Source: CAZFLM01 sp964519955
GTDB lineage: Bacteria; Armatimonadota; Chthonomonadetes; Chthonomonadales; CAJBBX01
Assembly (NCBI GenBank): GCA_964519955.1
Contig: CAZFLM010000018.1
Coordinates: 1-64,000, forward strand
DNA length: 64,000 bases
Direction of reading: 5' to 3'
Shown here: piece by piece, positions 33,834-42,704 of the stretch
How the letters are laid out: each line of letters opens with the position of its first letter
Numbering within the stretch: position 1 is the stretch's first letter
The notes under the pieces: generated by a model
Seen by the model: only the letters and a program-made list of their open reading frames with translations
The model's database searches: none
Told to the model about the DNA's origin: nothing
Program-made: the position numbers and the translations under genes

Positions 33834-34952
33834 TTGACAGCGAGCGAACGCCAAACGCCCGTGCCCGGCGGCGTGCTGCCGATGGCAGTCGACCTGGCGC
33901 CGTCCGAGGCCACTGTCGAGCTGCGCCCGCCATCCGCCGGCGAGCTGCCCGCCCGCATGCGCCCGCTCTGGCGCGAAGCCAGAGAGCTGCCGGGCATCCG
34001 GGTCCTCGTCACCTCGCACGACGGCGAGCCCCGGCTCGTCCGGCTGACCGTGCAGGGGGCGACCCCGGAGTGGTCGGCGCAGTGGGTGCGCTGGTCGTTC
34101 GCCGTGCGCCGCCCGCCGGAGTTCGAGGGTGGACGGGCCGTCGCGGCGCACGACTCGGTCAGCGAGGACGCCAAGGCACTCACGCTCCTCGTGATGCCGG
34201 GCGAGAGACGGGAGGCGCGCATCGAGTTCACCGCGGCGCTCGACGGGCTGACGGAGACCGGCAGCTACCCGTTCCGCGTGCACGTCAGCGATGTGGAGGA
34301 CGGCTCCGCGGCGACGGCGCCTGGGGTTCTGCACCTGCGCCACCCCCAGTCAGACCTGCTGTCGCGCTTGCCGTCGATGTACGCCGAGGACCTGGCCAAC
34401 CTGGAGGAGAGTTCGGGGGGCCGCGCGGAGCCGGCGTTCTTCACGCGCTTCCTCCTCGGGTTCGAAGACGCCGCGCGACCAATGGCCGACACCCTCGACA
34501 GCCTGCACCTGTACTTCGGCGCGTTCGACACAGCCCCGGACTTCCTGCCCTGGCTCTCCACGTGGGTCGGCCTGGTCCTCGACGAGAACTGGCCGGAAAT
34601 GAAGAAGCGCAGGCTCATCCAGGAAGCCGTCGAGCTGTACAAGTGGAGAGGCACGCGGCGCGGACTGGCCCGCTACCTCGAGATCTACACCGGCGTTCGC
34701 CCGCGCATCGACGACCAGCCGGTGCAGGGCATGCGCCTCGGGCCCGACACGCTCCTCGGGCGCGACACGGTCCTCGGCGACGTCATGCCGCACACGTTCG
34801 TGGTCACCTGCGCGGTGCCGGACACGGCGCAGGTCAAGCTGCAGACGATCCTCGACATCATCGATGCGCAGAAGCCGGCCCACACCACCTATACCGCGCG
34901 CATCGTTGGCCGAACGGGCACCGACCAAGGAGACGCCCCCAATGCCGCTTGA
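33834..34952 (+). CDS. Tail protein I-like baseplate protein (Pvc12-type)
   Basis: Baseplate component of the phage tail protein I class. The N-terminal ~170 residues are beta-rich (VDLAPSEATVELRPPSAGEL; LTVQGATPEWSAQWVRWSF). The C-terminal part has the conserved block SRLPSMYAEDLANLEE, FFTRFLLGFEDAARPMADTL, DFLPWLSTWVGLVLDENWPE and YKWRGTRRGLARYLEIYTGV. The start is TTG with AGGAG 10 bases upstream; no ATG is nearby. Its last 11 bases overlap the next gene, so the two are translationally coupled. Confidence 0.9.
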   Translation: MTASERQTPVPGGVLPMAVDLAPSEATVELRPPSAGELPARMRPLWREARELPGIRVLVTSHDGEPRLVRLTVQGATPEWSAQWVRWSFAVRRPPEFEGGRAVAAHDSVSEDAKALTLLVMPGERREARIEFTAALDGLTETGSYPFRVHVSDVEDGSAATAPGVLHLRHPQSDLLSRLPSMYAEDLANLEESSGGRAEPAFFTRFLLGFEDAARPMADTLDSLHLYFGAFDTAPDFLPWLSTWVGLVLDENWPEMKKRRLIQEAVELYKWRGTRRGLARYLEIYTGVRPRIDDQPVQGMRLGPDTLLGRDTVLGDVMPHTFVVTCAVPDTAQVKLQTILDIIDAQKPAHTTYTARIVGRTGTDQGDAPNAA

Positions 34953-36114
34953 CGAGATGATCACCCGCGACATCACCGGCATCAACCCGTTCAACGAACT
35001 CCGCATCGATGCCGAGATCTGGCGCGAAGCCCACGACCACCACCGAGCGCACCAGCGGCTGCACGCACTGGCCGCGCACCGCCCCGGGATCGGCTACGGC
35101 CTGGAGGTCGTTCCCTCGGCCACCACCGCGGGCGCCGTGGTCGTGGCGCCTGGCGTCGGCATCGATGACGACGGGCAGGTGCTCGTGCTGTCGGAGGCGG
35201 TGAAGCTCACCCTGACCAAGGCGGGCCAGACGTTCATCCTCATGACCTACAAGGCCGTCGAGGACCCGAAGTCCGCCGTGTCGGTCGGAAGCGGGAAGCA
35301 GAAGTACCGCTTCAAGGAGAGCTGCGCCGTCGTCGACGCGAACGCGCTGCCGCGCGGGCCCTACCTCGAGCTAGCCCGCGTCTTCCGTTCGTCGGCCTCC
35401 TCGCAGATCCGCGTGGCCGCCAGCGCCTGCGACCCCGGCAAGGACGAGGTCGACCCGCTGCACCGGCGGATGGCGTTCCCAAGGTGCTTCGCGGCGGGCG
35501 CCATCGGCGAGGTGGACTACGTGGCGCAGGGCGGTCAGGGCGCATGGAAGCCCAATCGCGCCGGGCTGCTCAACCTGATACGGGAGGCGAACGCGAACGG
35601 CTTCAGCCTCGACTTCAGCGGCCCCATGGACCTGCAGTCGCAGGCCGACACCCCGGATCCGCTGTTGCTCTACATGGCGGGCGGCGCCGGCATGAAGATC
35701 TCGCTGGCCGCGCCCCAGGTGCAGGGGCTGCGCCGCTACCTGGAGGATGGGGGCGTGCTCGTCGGGGAGTCGAGCGGCGGCCAGAACGACTTCGCCATGC
35801 ACTTCTACGCCCTATCCCGCGAACTCGGTGCCAACCTGCAGCCCGTCGAGGCCGGTCACCCGCTGCTGAACGCCCACTGCACCTTCGGCAAGCCGCCGCG
35901 AGGCGCAGCGGACGAGGGCCTCCTGGCCGCGGACCCCGCCGTCGGCGTCGTGTTCAGCTCGTTCGACTACGGCGGCGCCTGGCAGGGCACGGTGCCCTCG
36001 CCCGACGACCCGCTCGCCCGCACGCGCATCCGAGCGGCCCAGGAGTTCGGTCTGAACCTCGTCGCATACGCATCCGCGCGACGCCGCGGCATGGAGTTGG
36101 CGCGGATGGGTTAG
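34942..36114 (+). CDS. eCIS baseplate-associated protein with C-terminal DUF4159 domain
   Basis: A 390-residue protein with two parts. The N-terminal ~110 residues (HDHHRAHQRLHALAAHRPGI then GYGLEVV; APGVGIDDDGQVLVLSEAVK) resemble proteins that follow baseplate genes in eCIS and phage-like loci. The C-terminal ~190 residues match DUF4159, a flavodoxin/GATase-like fold (LLLYMAGGAGMKISLAAPQV; RRYLEDGGVLVGESSGGQND; VVFSSFDYGGAWQG). DUF4159 proteins are usually secreted, so finding one coupled to the baseplate is uncommon. It may be a receptor-binding or accessory baseplate element. ATG 34942 has AAGGAGA at 8 bases; a longer frame from 34864 is less likely. A hairpin follows the stop. Confidence 0.8.
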   Translation: MPLDEMITRDITGINPFNELRIDAEIWREAHDHHRAHQRLHALAAHRPGIGYGLEVVPSATTAGAVVVAPGVGIDDDGQVLVLSEAVKLTLTKAGQTFILMTYKAVEDPKSAVSVGSGKQKYRFKESCAVVDANALPRGPYLELARVFRSSASSQIRVAASACDPGKDEVDPLHRRMAFPRCFAAGAIGEVDYVAQGGQGAWKPNRAGLLNLIREANANGFSLDFSGPMDLQSQADTPDPLLLYMAGGAGMKISLAAPQVQGLRRYLEDGGVLVGESSGGQNDFAMHFYALSRELGANLQPVEAGHPLLNAHCTFGKPPRGAADEGLLAADPAVGVVFSSFDYGGAWQGTVPSPDDPLARTRIRAAQEFGLNLVAYASARRRGMELARMG

Positions 36115-36140
36115 CCGCGATCCGCTCTGCGCAGCGAACC

Positions 36141-36170
36141 TCAACGGCGCTCCCCCCGGGGCGCCGTTGA
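36141..36170 (+). terminator. Stem-loop ending the baseplate gene group
   Basis: Perfect 10-bp stem TCAACGGCGC (36141-36150) with GCGCCGTTGA (36161-36170), loop of 10. It starts 26 bases after the DUF4159 gene stop and separates the particle genes from the two membrane-protein genes. No U-tract. Confidence 0.55.
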
Positions 36171-36298
36171 ATGGTATCTGCGGTATCGCGCGCCGCGCCC
36201 AACTCCCTGTAATGGCCGGCAGGTGCAGCCGCCATCGCCGGCGAATGTACCGACAGCGATAGACCAAGACTCACGTACGCCTACCAGGGAGTGACGCT

Positions 36299-38542
36299 GT
36301 GCATAATCCCCCTGACGGATCGGTTGTCGAAGCGGCAGCCGGGGCCGAAGTCCAGGTCTCGTTCGATGTAAGCAACACCTACCCGGCGCCGATGGCCTAC
36401 TACCTGGAGGTCGGAGGTCTGCCTGGCGCCGACTGGGGCTCCGGGTTTGGCCAGGCCGCCATGCAGTCGGTGCCTCCCGGCGGCAGCGCCGTGGTGTCCG
36501 CCGCCCTGCGCCCTCGCGGCTCGACCTCGCCGGCGGATGCGCCCCTGGTGCTGCGCATCATGTGCTGCCCGCCGGACGCCGCGTTCTTCTCCACGCCGGT
36601 CTCGGAGCACCGCGTCACGCTCCGTGTGGCCGGCGCAGCCGTGTCTCCGCCTCCGCCGGAGCCAGTTCCGCCGCCCGAGCCCGAGCGGGCAGCCACCGCG
36701 GCTCCCACCCCTGTGGCGCCGCAGCCTCCACCGCCCGAGCCCGCGGTCGTGCCTACTCCGCCGCCTCCGCAGCCTGCTCCGCCCGCACCCACTCCCGCGC
36801 CATACGTCGCGCCCCCAGTGACGACGACGCCCGCTCCATCGCCCACGCCGCCCGCGGCGCAGCCCGCACCGACGCCACCCAGATCGGCACCGCAGCCGGC
36901 TGCTCCTCTGCCGCCCGAGCCAGTGCCCGAGGAGCCGCCGGAGCCCGCCAAAACGGGGCCGCCTACCGAGCCATTCAGGGTCTACGGCGAGGAGTACCGC
37001 GAGGGCGACGTGCTCGCGGTGAAGCCGGGCGACACGCTGCTGCTGCGCTTCCGGTTCGAGAACACCGCCCAGCGCCGGCGCGTGTACGTGCTGCAGAACG
37101 ACGAGACGCTGCCGCGCGGCTGGCTTGAGCTGGTGCAGGACCAGGTGAGCATCGCGGCCCGCGGGAGCGACGAGGTGAGCGCCCGCATCCGCGTGCCCGC
37201 CAACGCCTCGCCGGACCAGAACCCCTACCTCGTCCAGATAAGCACCGGGCTGTCCGGAGAGCCGCTCAAGCCGCGGACGTTCCAGCTCGAGGTGCAGTCT
37301 GTCGCCACCGTGGCGCTGACGACGCCAGCACAGGTCGTCAAGATAGGCCCCGTCGGCCGAACGGTCACCTTCCCGTTCGAGGTGACCAACCGCGGCAACA
37401 CCGCGACCTCCTTCCGCATCGCCGTCAAGGACCCGCAGTCCGAGGCCGACGCGGAGGGCGCGCGCCGCGAACTCTACGAGACGCCCACGTGGCGCTACCT
37501 GTTCGACAAGGAGACGGACAAGGTCGAGAGCCAGGGCACCAGGCAGGCGCCGCCAAAGGCCGTCTCGCTCAAGGTGGTCCGCAAGGGCATCTGGTGGTTC
37601 GGCTTCAAGGAGACCCACGGCGCCCGGGTAGTTGCGGTACCGGTCACCGATCCGACCAACTCCGCAAACGGCGGCAACGCGCTCGACATCACCGCCGTCC
37701 GGTGGCGCCTCTCCCCGCTGCCGCTGTTCCTCACGCTCCCCCTGCTGCTGCTCCTGATGTTCGTGATGGGCAGCGGCGCGACGGACCTGAAGGTCGGCAA
37801 CGCCTACTACGCAGACACTGGCGACGCGCGGCGCACAGCCTACGTCTACGATCCGGGGCAGGAGCCCGAGGGCGGGGGCGCGAAGACCGACGTCAGCGTC
37901 GCGGCCGAGTTCCAGTGGAAGGCCAACCTGGTGTCGGTCCAACGGCTCACCGCCAAGCACGGCGAGACGGTCGAGACGTCGGAGGTCGGCGTGCGCTCGC
38001 CGCACAGGGCCAGACCGGTGACGGTTGCCTCCGCCGAATACCAGACGGAGCGGCTCTACACCATCGGCCCGGCGTTCCTCGGCTTCGGCGGCGACAACGT
38101 CACCGTGAGGTTCGTGGCCCGCCGCACCAAGGGCTATCTGACGGTCGTCGATCGCAGCGGCCGAGCCATCGAGCCCATCGACGACAAGGTGGACCTGCCG
38201 GACCGGCCAGACACGCCCTGCAAGACGTACGAGGTGGACGCAACCAAGATCAACGGCCAGTTCGCCTTCGTGCGCCTCCGCAACGACTGGCGGCGGGACT
38301 CGCCGAAGGGAGACCTGCAGATCAACTGGTGGCCGCTCAAATGGCCCAAGACCGTGTTCCCGGAGAACGTGGCCGCCATCAAGCCGGAAGGGGACGTCGT
38401 GAGAACGAGTGACGTCTCGGGCGACCTGAAGATCGACGGTGACGCGCTGTCGGGGAACCCCGAGGCCGACAGCCTGGTGATCCTGACCACCGACGCCGAC
38501 AGCCCCATCGTCAAGATCCGGCCCAAGGGGAGAGCCCAATGA
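36299..38542 (+). CDS. Large single-pass membrane protein with Pro-rich linker, 747 aa
   Basis: No named family as a whole. There is a short beta-domain at residues 1-120, a Pro/Ala-rich linker at about 120-225, and two beta-sandwich domains of the NEW3/COG1470 type at about 225-470 (RVYGEEYREGDVLAVKPGDT; FPFEVTNRGNTATSFRI). One clear transmembrane helix lies at about 475-492 (LFLTLPLLLLLMFVMG). A ~250-residue C-terminal domain of beta character follows. No signal peptide, so which side each half faces is open; an N-in arrangement would put the C-terminal domain outside the cytoplasm. The GTG start is supported by AGGGAG. It overlaps the next gene by 4 bp (ATGA). Position right after the baseplate genes suggests it may anchor or receive the particle. 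Confidence 0.8.
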   Translation: MHNPPDGSVVEAAAGAEVQVSFDVSNTYPAPMAYYLEVGGLPGADWGSGFGQAAMQSVPPGGSAVVSAALRPRGSTSPADAPLVLRIMCCPPDAAFFSTPVSEHRVTLRVAGAAVSPPPPEPVPPPEPERAATAAPTPVAPQPPPPEPAVVPTPPPPQPAPPAPTPAPYVAPPVTTTPAPSPTPPAAQPAPTPPRSAPQPAAPLPPEPVPEEPPEPAKTGPPTEPFRVYGEEYREGDVLAVKPGDTLLLRFRFENTAQRRRVYVLQNDETLPRGWLELVQDQVSIAARGSDEVSARIRVPANASPDQNPYLVQISTGLSGEPLKPRTFQLEVQSVATVALTTPAQVVKIGPVGRTVTFPFEVTNRGNTATSFRIAVKDPQSEADAEGARRELYETPTWRYLFDKETDKVESQGTRQAPPKAVSLKVVRKGIWWFGFKETHGARVVAVPVTDPTNSANGGNALDITAVRWRLSPLPLFLTLPLLLLLMFVMGSGATDLKVGNAYYADTGDARRTAYVYDPGQEPEGGGAKTDVSVAAEFQWKANLVSVQRLTAKHGETVETSEVGVRSPHRARPVTVASAEYQTERLYTIGPAFLGFGGDNVTVRFVARRTKGYLTVVDRSGRAIEPIDDKVDLPDRPDTPCKTYEVDATKINGQFAFVRLRNDWRRDSPKGDLQINWWPLKWPKTVFPENVAAIKPEGDVVRTSDVSGDLKIDGDALSGNPEADSLVILTTDADSPIVKIRPKGRAQ

Positions 38543-41016
38543 TCCTCCTGAACCCCGAGGTGAACATCGTCCCGGGCGCCCCTGGCCGGCTCGAACTGGT
38601 GGCGGGCGGCGCGACTGGCGTCGTCGGAGCGGGCCACGCGGTCGTGCGCCTCGAGAACGACACCGATCAGCAGAACTCCTTCGTCGTGCACGTGGCATCC
38701 GAGGCGCCGCTGTGGCAGGACGCCTGGTACACGATGGAGGCCCTGGGCACCCCCAATGCCGTCCACCCCGACCAGTACGGCGCCCAGAAGCGGTCGGTGA
38801 CGGTGTTCGTCGAGGCGCACCAGACCCGCGACGTGATGGTTCGGTTCAACGTGCCGCGCACCCCCGAGGCCCGCGCCGGCGTCTACCCGTTCCAGATCGT
38901 GGTGAACACACGCATCCTCGCGCCGGGCGTGCCCCCAGGCGAGGGGCGGATCCGCCGCCTCGACGCCAAGGCCATCGTGCGCCCCTTCTACCAGTGGAGC
39001 GTGTCGCTCGCGCCGCCGGCCAGGCGGGTGGGCATCTTCCGCCGGTCCGCCGGCTACGAAGCGCAGATCGTCAACGAGGGCAACGACTGGCTCTACTGCG
39101 CGCTGAGCTTCGGAGACCAGCAGAACCTGCTGGCGCAGACGCCCACGTCTAAGGTCGCAGTGCCTCCTCCGCCGGCGGGCGCCAGCAGCATGGCCCGCAG
39201 CGTCCCCGTCCGCGCCACCGCCAAGATGCGCCAGTTCCGCGGCGAGCGCACTCCGCTGAGCCTCGCGCTGCAGGCCAGCCGCATCGAGGCGCCCTCCGTG
39301 CCGGAGCTGGAAGGCGACGTCACCGCCGGCGTGCCCAGCGCCAACCTGACGCGCGGTGTCGTTGAGGAGCCGACGCAGGAGCACAAGGCGCCCGAGCAGG
39401 CGCAGCTCGTCTACTGCCCTCTCATCCCGACAAGCTGGTCCGGCTGCTTCGGCCAGATGGTGCAGAACGCAAAGAAGCTCGCCCTGACCCTCGTCGGGCT
39501 CATCCTCCTCTACACAATGTACTGCTACGCAGTCGACAGGTTCATCCGGCACGATCTGGCAGTGACCATCAACCAGCCGCGGCGCGACCCTGGCTCGCGG
39601 GGCAAGGAGCAGTTCATCCCGCTGTCGGGCCGCTACCTCGACGGCGGCCGACTGGTCTTCTACGAGGACAAGGGCGACAACAAGCAGGGCGAGGAGCTGG
39701 ACAGCATTCCGCTCAGCCCGAAGAACGTCGAGCTTGTCACGCTCGGGCAGGAGCGCCAGAGCTACAAAGTGCCGGTCGACCTGAAAGCCCACAAGGCGCT
39801 GAACGATAAGAGCGTCCGCGTCGGGTTCCAGCGCGCCGCAATGCTCCGCCTCTGGAAGAACCCCATCATCCCGGAGTCCTGGGCGGGCAAGACGGAGATG
39901 ATATTCGGCGCGCCGTCCGTATCGCCCGCGGTGAAGATGGCCCGCACCACGTACAGCCCTGGTGGGGAGATCCGGCTCGAGATCCAGGCGAGCGCCGACA
40001 ACTGCCCGCGCGTGCGCGGCGTTTCGGTCGGCGGGGACCCGGTGAAGCAGTTCACGCAGGCGGGCACGAACGTCAGCTTTGCGTGCCCGGCGAACGCGAA
40101 GAACAACGACACCGTCGAGGTGGACTACGAGGGTGGCGGCAGAGCCAGCTCGCCGCCCATCACCGTCGAAGCGCCGCCCGTGCCGCCGCCAGGCCCCATG
40201 TCGCTCAAGGCCGCCGGACCGGTCAAGCCTGGAGCCACGGTGCAGCTCGCCGGTGGGAGCAACCTCGGACGAGGAGGCCGGATCTGGCTGCGCGGGCTGA
40301 CGGTGGTCGAGGCGAATGTGGTCTCCTGGACGCCGCCGACCTTCATGGCCCCGCCAGCCGGCGAGTACGTCGTGTCCATCCAGCGCGAGGGTGACCCTGC
40401 GCCGTTCCCGGTGAACGGCAAGCTGGTCGTCAAGGACGGTGGCGGGAAGCCGGTCGTGGGCGGAGGCAAGCCGGTCGTGGGTGGTGGCAAGCCGGTCATA
40501 GGGACTGGAGGACCTGTCACCGGTGGCGACCCGATCGACGCCTACATCCAGCACTACTCGGGCGACCAGCGCAGCGCGGAGTACATGGCCGCCACCGCCT
40601 ACAAGACGATGGCCGCCGCGTTCAACCAGGATCGGGCCAACGCGGGCAGGCGAGCGGAGTTCGCGGCCGCGTGGCAGACCGCGCAGCGAGCACTCGGCAA
40701 GGAGCCCAGCGGCGATGCGCTCGTGCTGGCGGAGACCGCCAACGCGATCGGAATGGCGCTGTACGACCTGAACCACGCGCCGCCCAAGTACGAGCAGGAC
40801 TGGAAGGACAGCCTGCGGCGCGCCATGAACCAGCCAATGACGCCGGTGAAGAAGGCAGTCGACCCCTACCTGTGGCGCTACGGCTTCATGGCCTTCATCG
40901 AGGGCGACTGGACGCAGGGCCGGGCCTACCTGAGGGATACCTACCGCAAGGCGGGCCTAAGCGACGCCGAGAGCAAGGCCGGGCTGGACCGGCTCATCCA
41001 GCGTTTCCGGCGGTAG
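38539..41016 (+). CDS. Large single-pass membrane protein, 825 aa
   Basis: Unrecognised overall but built like its coupled neighbour. The N-terminal ~280 residues are beta-sandwiches (GHAVVRLENDTDQQNSFVVH; FNVPRTPEARAGVYPFQIVV), followed by one transmembrane helix at about 315-336 (LALTLVGLILLYTMYCYAV). Beta domains follow (SGRYLDGGRLVFYED; SPGGEIRLEIQA-type strands), then a GGGKPVVGGGKPV repeat linker near 635-655 and an Ala-rich helical C-terminal domain (~670-825). Its ATG lies inside the previous gene's stop (ATGA). Shared layout suggests the two proteins form a complex in the same membrane. A strong bidirectional terminator follows. Confidence 0.8.
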   Translation: MILLNPEVNIVPGAPGRLELVAGGATGVVGAGHAVVRLENDTDQQNSFVVHVASEAPLWQDAWYTMEALGTPNAVHPDQYGAQKRSVTVFVEAHQTRDVMVRFNVPRTPEARAGVYPFQIVVNTRILAPGVPPGEGRIRRLDAKAIVRPFYQWSVSLAPPARRVGIFRRSAGYEAQIVNEGNDWLYCALSFGDQQNLLAQTPTSKVAVPPPPAGASSMARSVPVRATAKMRQFRGERTPLSLALQASRIEAPSVPELEGDVTAGVPSANLTRGVVEEPTQEHKAPEQAQLVYCPLIPTSWSGCFGQMVQNAKKLALTLVGLILLYTMYCYAVDRFIRHDLAVTINQPRRDPGSRGKEQFIPLSGRYLDGGRLVFYEDKGDNKQGEELDSIPLSPKNVELVTLGQERQSYKVPVDLKAHKALNDKSVRVGFQRAAMLRLWKNPIIPESWAGKTEMIFGAPSVSPAVKMARTTYSPGGEIRLEIQASADNCPRVRGVSVGGDPVKQFTQAGTNVSFACPANAKNNDTVEVDYEGGGRASSPPITVEAPPVPPPGPMSLKAAGPVKPGATVQLAGGSNLGRGGRIWLRGLTVVEANVVSWTPPTFMAPPAGEYVVSIQREGDPAPFPVNGKLVVKDGGGKPVVGGGKPVVGGGKPVIGTGGPVTGGDPIDAYIQHYSGDQRSAEYMAATAYKTMAAAFNQDRANAGRRAEFAAAWQTAQRALGKEPSGDALVLAETANAIGMALYDLNHAPPKYEQDWKDSLRRAMNQPMTPVKKAVDPYLWRYGFMAFIEGDWTQGRAYLRDTYRKAGLSDAESKAGLDRLIQRFRR

Positions 41017-41036
41017 GCCGGTGCGGGCCCGCGTAA

Positions 41037-41073
41037 GCGAGGAGGCGCCTCCGGTGTGGAGACGCCTCCTCGC
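41037..41073. terminator. Bidirectional terminator between converging operons
   Basis: Perfect 11-bp stem GCGAGGAGGCG (41037-41047) with CGCCTCCTCGC (41063-41073), loop of 15, followed on + by TGTGTT. It lies between the + strand injection-system locus and the - strand TPR/LuxR/caspase operon. Confidence 0.7.
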
Positions 41074-41097
41074 TGTGTTCCGATGACGGCCGTCGCG

Positions 41098-41868
41098 TCA
41101 GCGCCACTGCGCCAGCAGACCGTCGATCTCCTTGCGCGTCTGAGCATCCGGGTTGTGGGTGAGCGCGCTCTCCAGCACTTCGACCGCCTTCGCCCGCTCG
41201 CCCTGGTAGTCGTACAGACGCGCCAGGCGCACATAGGCCACCGCGAAGTCCGGAGACTTCTCCACGGCCTGCTTGTACGCGTCGAGCGCCCCGGACATGT
41301 CGCCCTTGCTCATCAGCACGTCGCCGTCGAGCCGCCAGGACGCGGCGCTCTGCTGGGCCCGGCCGGCCTCAGCCCTCGACTGCCCCGCCGTCGGCAGAAT
41401 GGTGCACGCGTTCACGATGCTGGAGATGATCATCGATGCCAGCTCATCGGTCGAGCGGGCGTCCATCGCGCGCAGGCTGCCTGGATCCGCCGTGACGAGC
41501 CCCGTCGGGCCGGCGTTCGGCGCGGTCACGATGACCGTCGTCTTGCCACCGGCGGTCACTCGCGCCTTCTTGAGGTTCTTGAACCACACCTGACCGCCGT
41601 CCTGCAGCTTCTCGAAGCGCTTGGCGATTGTCTCGGCCCGGGTCTTCATCGGCCACGCCTTGCCGACCTGCGCCTTCACCTCGGTGACCGACCGCTGCAC
41701 GCCCTGGTACTTGAGCCGCACCACGTAGAACTCCGGCTCGCCGGGCACGGTCACCCGCTCGGCCCAGAACTGCGCCCGCGACTGCGCGGCAGCCCGTGCG
41801 CCGCCCACGAGGATCAGGCCGGCAACCACGGCGACAGAGCCACACGCTGCGATCCATCTCGTCTTCAT
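41098..41868 (-). CDS. Secreted TPR protein, paralogue 1
   Basis: A 256-residue exported protein: signal peptide (WIAACGSVAVVAGLILVGGA), then an alpha/beta domain (FYVVRLKYQGVQRSVTEVKA; TRAETIAKRFEKLQDGGQVW; KTTVIVTAP). The C-terminus has TPR-type helices (SWRLDGDVLMSKGDMSGALD; AVAYVRLARLYDYQGERAKA). TPR repeats mediate protein contacts, so it is probably a periplasmic scaffold. The alpha/beta part resembles periplasmic domains in which an R-A-x-x-I-A-x-R helix packs on strands. It is homologous to the next gene upstream in the operon, 21 bp away. GGGAGGGG precedes the ATG. It is last in a four-gene minus-strand set ending at the terminator. Confidence 0.78.
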   Translation of the reverse strand: MKTRWIAACGSVAVVAGLILVGGARAAAQSRAQFWAERVTVPGEPEFYVVRLKYQGVQRSVTEVKAQVGKAWPMKTRAETIAKRFEKLQDGGQVWFKNLKKARVTAGGKTTVIVTAPNAGPTGLVTADPGSLRAMDARSTDELASMIISSIVNACTILPTAGQSRAEAGRAQQSAASWRLDGDVLMSKGDMSGALDAYKQAVEKSPDFAVAYVRLARLYDYQGERAKAVEVLESALTHNPDAQTRKEIDGLLAQWR

Positions 41869-41889
41869 GGGTTACCCCTCCCAGCCATC

Positions 41890-42615
41890 CTACTGCTTGA
41901 GCCTGATGATAGCGGTCGTCAGCCGCCGCTTCGCGGCTTGTGACTTCGTGCCCTTCAGCCCATCCTGCAGGATCTGTCGCGCGCGATCCGGCTCGCCCGC
42001 CCTGGCGACCAGGCCGGCCAGCCGCGTGCGCGCCGCCACGAAGTGCGGGTCGATGGCCAGCGCCTTCCTGTACGCATCCATCGCAGCCGCCGAGCTGCCG
42101 CCGGCCGCCAGCGCGTCGCCATCCATCCGCAACTGCAGGGCCGTGGCAGGCAGCGCGGCGCCGCCCTTGTCCACGGCCGCGATGCTGGAGTACATGCGCT
42201 TCATGTGGTCGATCCACTGCTTGGCCAGCTCGTCCTTGCTGCCGGCCTGCGACTGCGCCACCGAGCCCGCGTCGGCGGTAACGAGGATCGTGGTCCTGCC
42301 GGAGCCTGCAACCCCAACGTACTTCTCCGAGCCAATGCGTTCGAGCCGCAGCCGGTCCGCCCACGACGGGTCGTCCTCGCTCAGCCGCTGCATCCGCTCG
42401 GCGATCTTGTTGGCTCGCTCTTCCTTCGTGTACCGGCCGGCGTGCGAGAGCACCTCCAGGATGCAGCGCTTCACGCCGGGGATCTCGGCGACGACCACAT
42501 AGTACGTCTGCCCGTCCGCGGCGGCTGGCTTGACGGTGAACTTCGGCGTAGACGCCGCAGCCGGCACGCACGCGAGCATGCCAATCAGGCAGGTCAGTGA
42601 TGCCATACGCAGCAT
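41890..42615 (-). CDS. Secreted TPR protein, paralogue 2
   Basis: A 241-residue paralogue of the downstream protein with the same order: signal peptide (MLRMASLTCLIGMLACVPAA), alpha/beta domain (TYYVVVAEIPGVKRCILEVL; ERANKIAERMQRLSEDDPSW; GRTTILVTAD) and two TPR units (LQLRMDGDALAAGGSSAAAM; FVAARTRLAGLVARAGEPDR). The two genes arose by tandem duplication and have diverged widely. GGGAGG lies 8 bases before the ATG. The upstream LuxR-type gene ends 90 bp away on the same strand. Confidence 0.78.
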   Translation of the reverse strand: MLRMASLTCLIGMLACVPAAASTPKFTVKPAAADGQTYYVVVAEIPGVKRCILEVLSHAGRYTKEERANKIAERMQRLSEDDPSWADRLRLERIGSEKYVGVAGSGRTTILVTADAGSVAQSQAGSKDELAKQWIDHMKRMYSSIAAVDKGGAALPATALQLRMDGDALAAGGSSAAAMDAYRKALAIDPHFVAARTRLAGLVARAGEPDRARQILQDGLKGTKSQAAKRRLTTAIIRLKQ

Positions 42616-42704
42616 GGGAGTGCCTCCCTCGGGCCGCCCCGCACATCCGCTCGGGCATTCACCACGCCCACGATGGCGACGCGAACCACCTCGATGCCAT
42701 TATA

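Noticed and set aside
11699..36114. Prophage
   Set aside because: No capsid, portal, terminase, integrase or lysis genes, and the DUF4255, DUF6760 and DUF4157 genes are eCIS markers.
36281..38698. 805-codon minus-strand frame opposite the first membrane protein gene
   Set aside because: Its translation is Arg/Gly-rich low complexity, whereas the plus-strand frame has beta-sandwich patterns and a clean transmembrane helix.
11699..41016. Type VI secretion system
   Set aside because: The sheath is a single phage-type protein, and there is no TssB/TssC pair, ClpV, TssJ, TssL or TssM.
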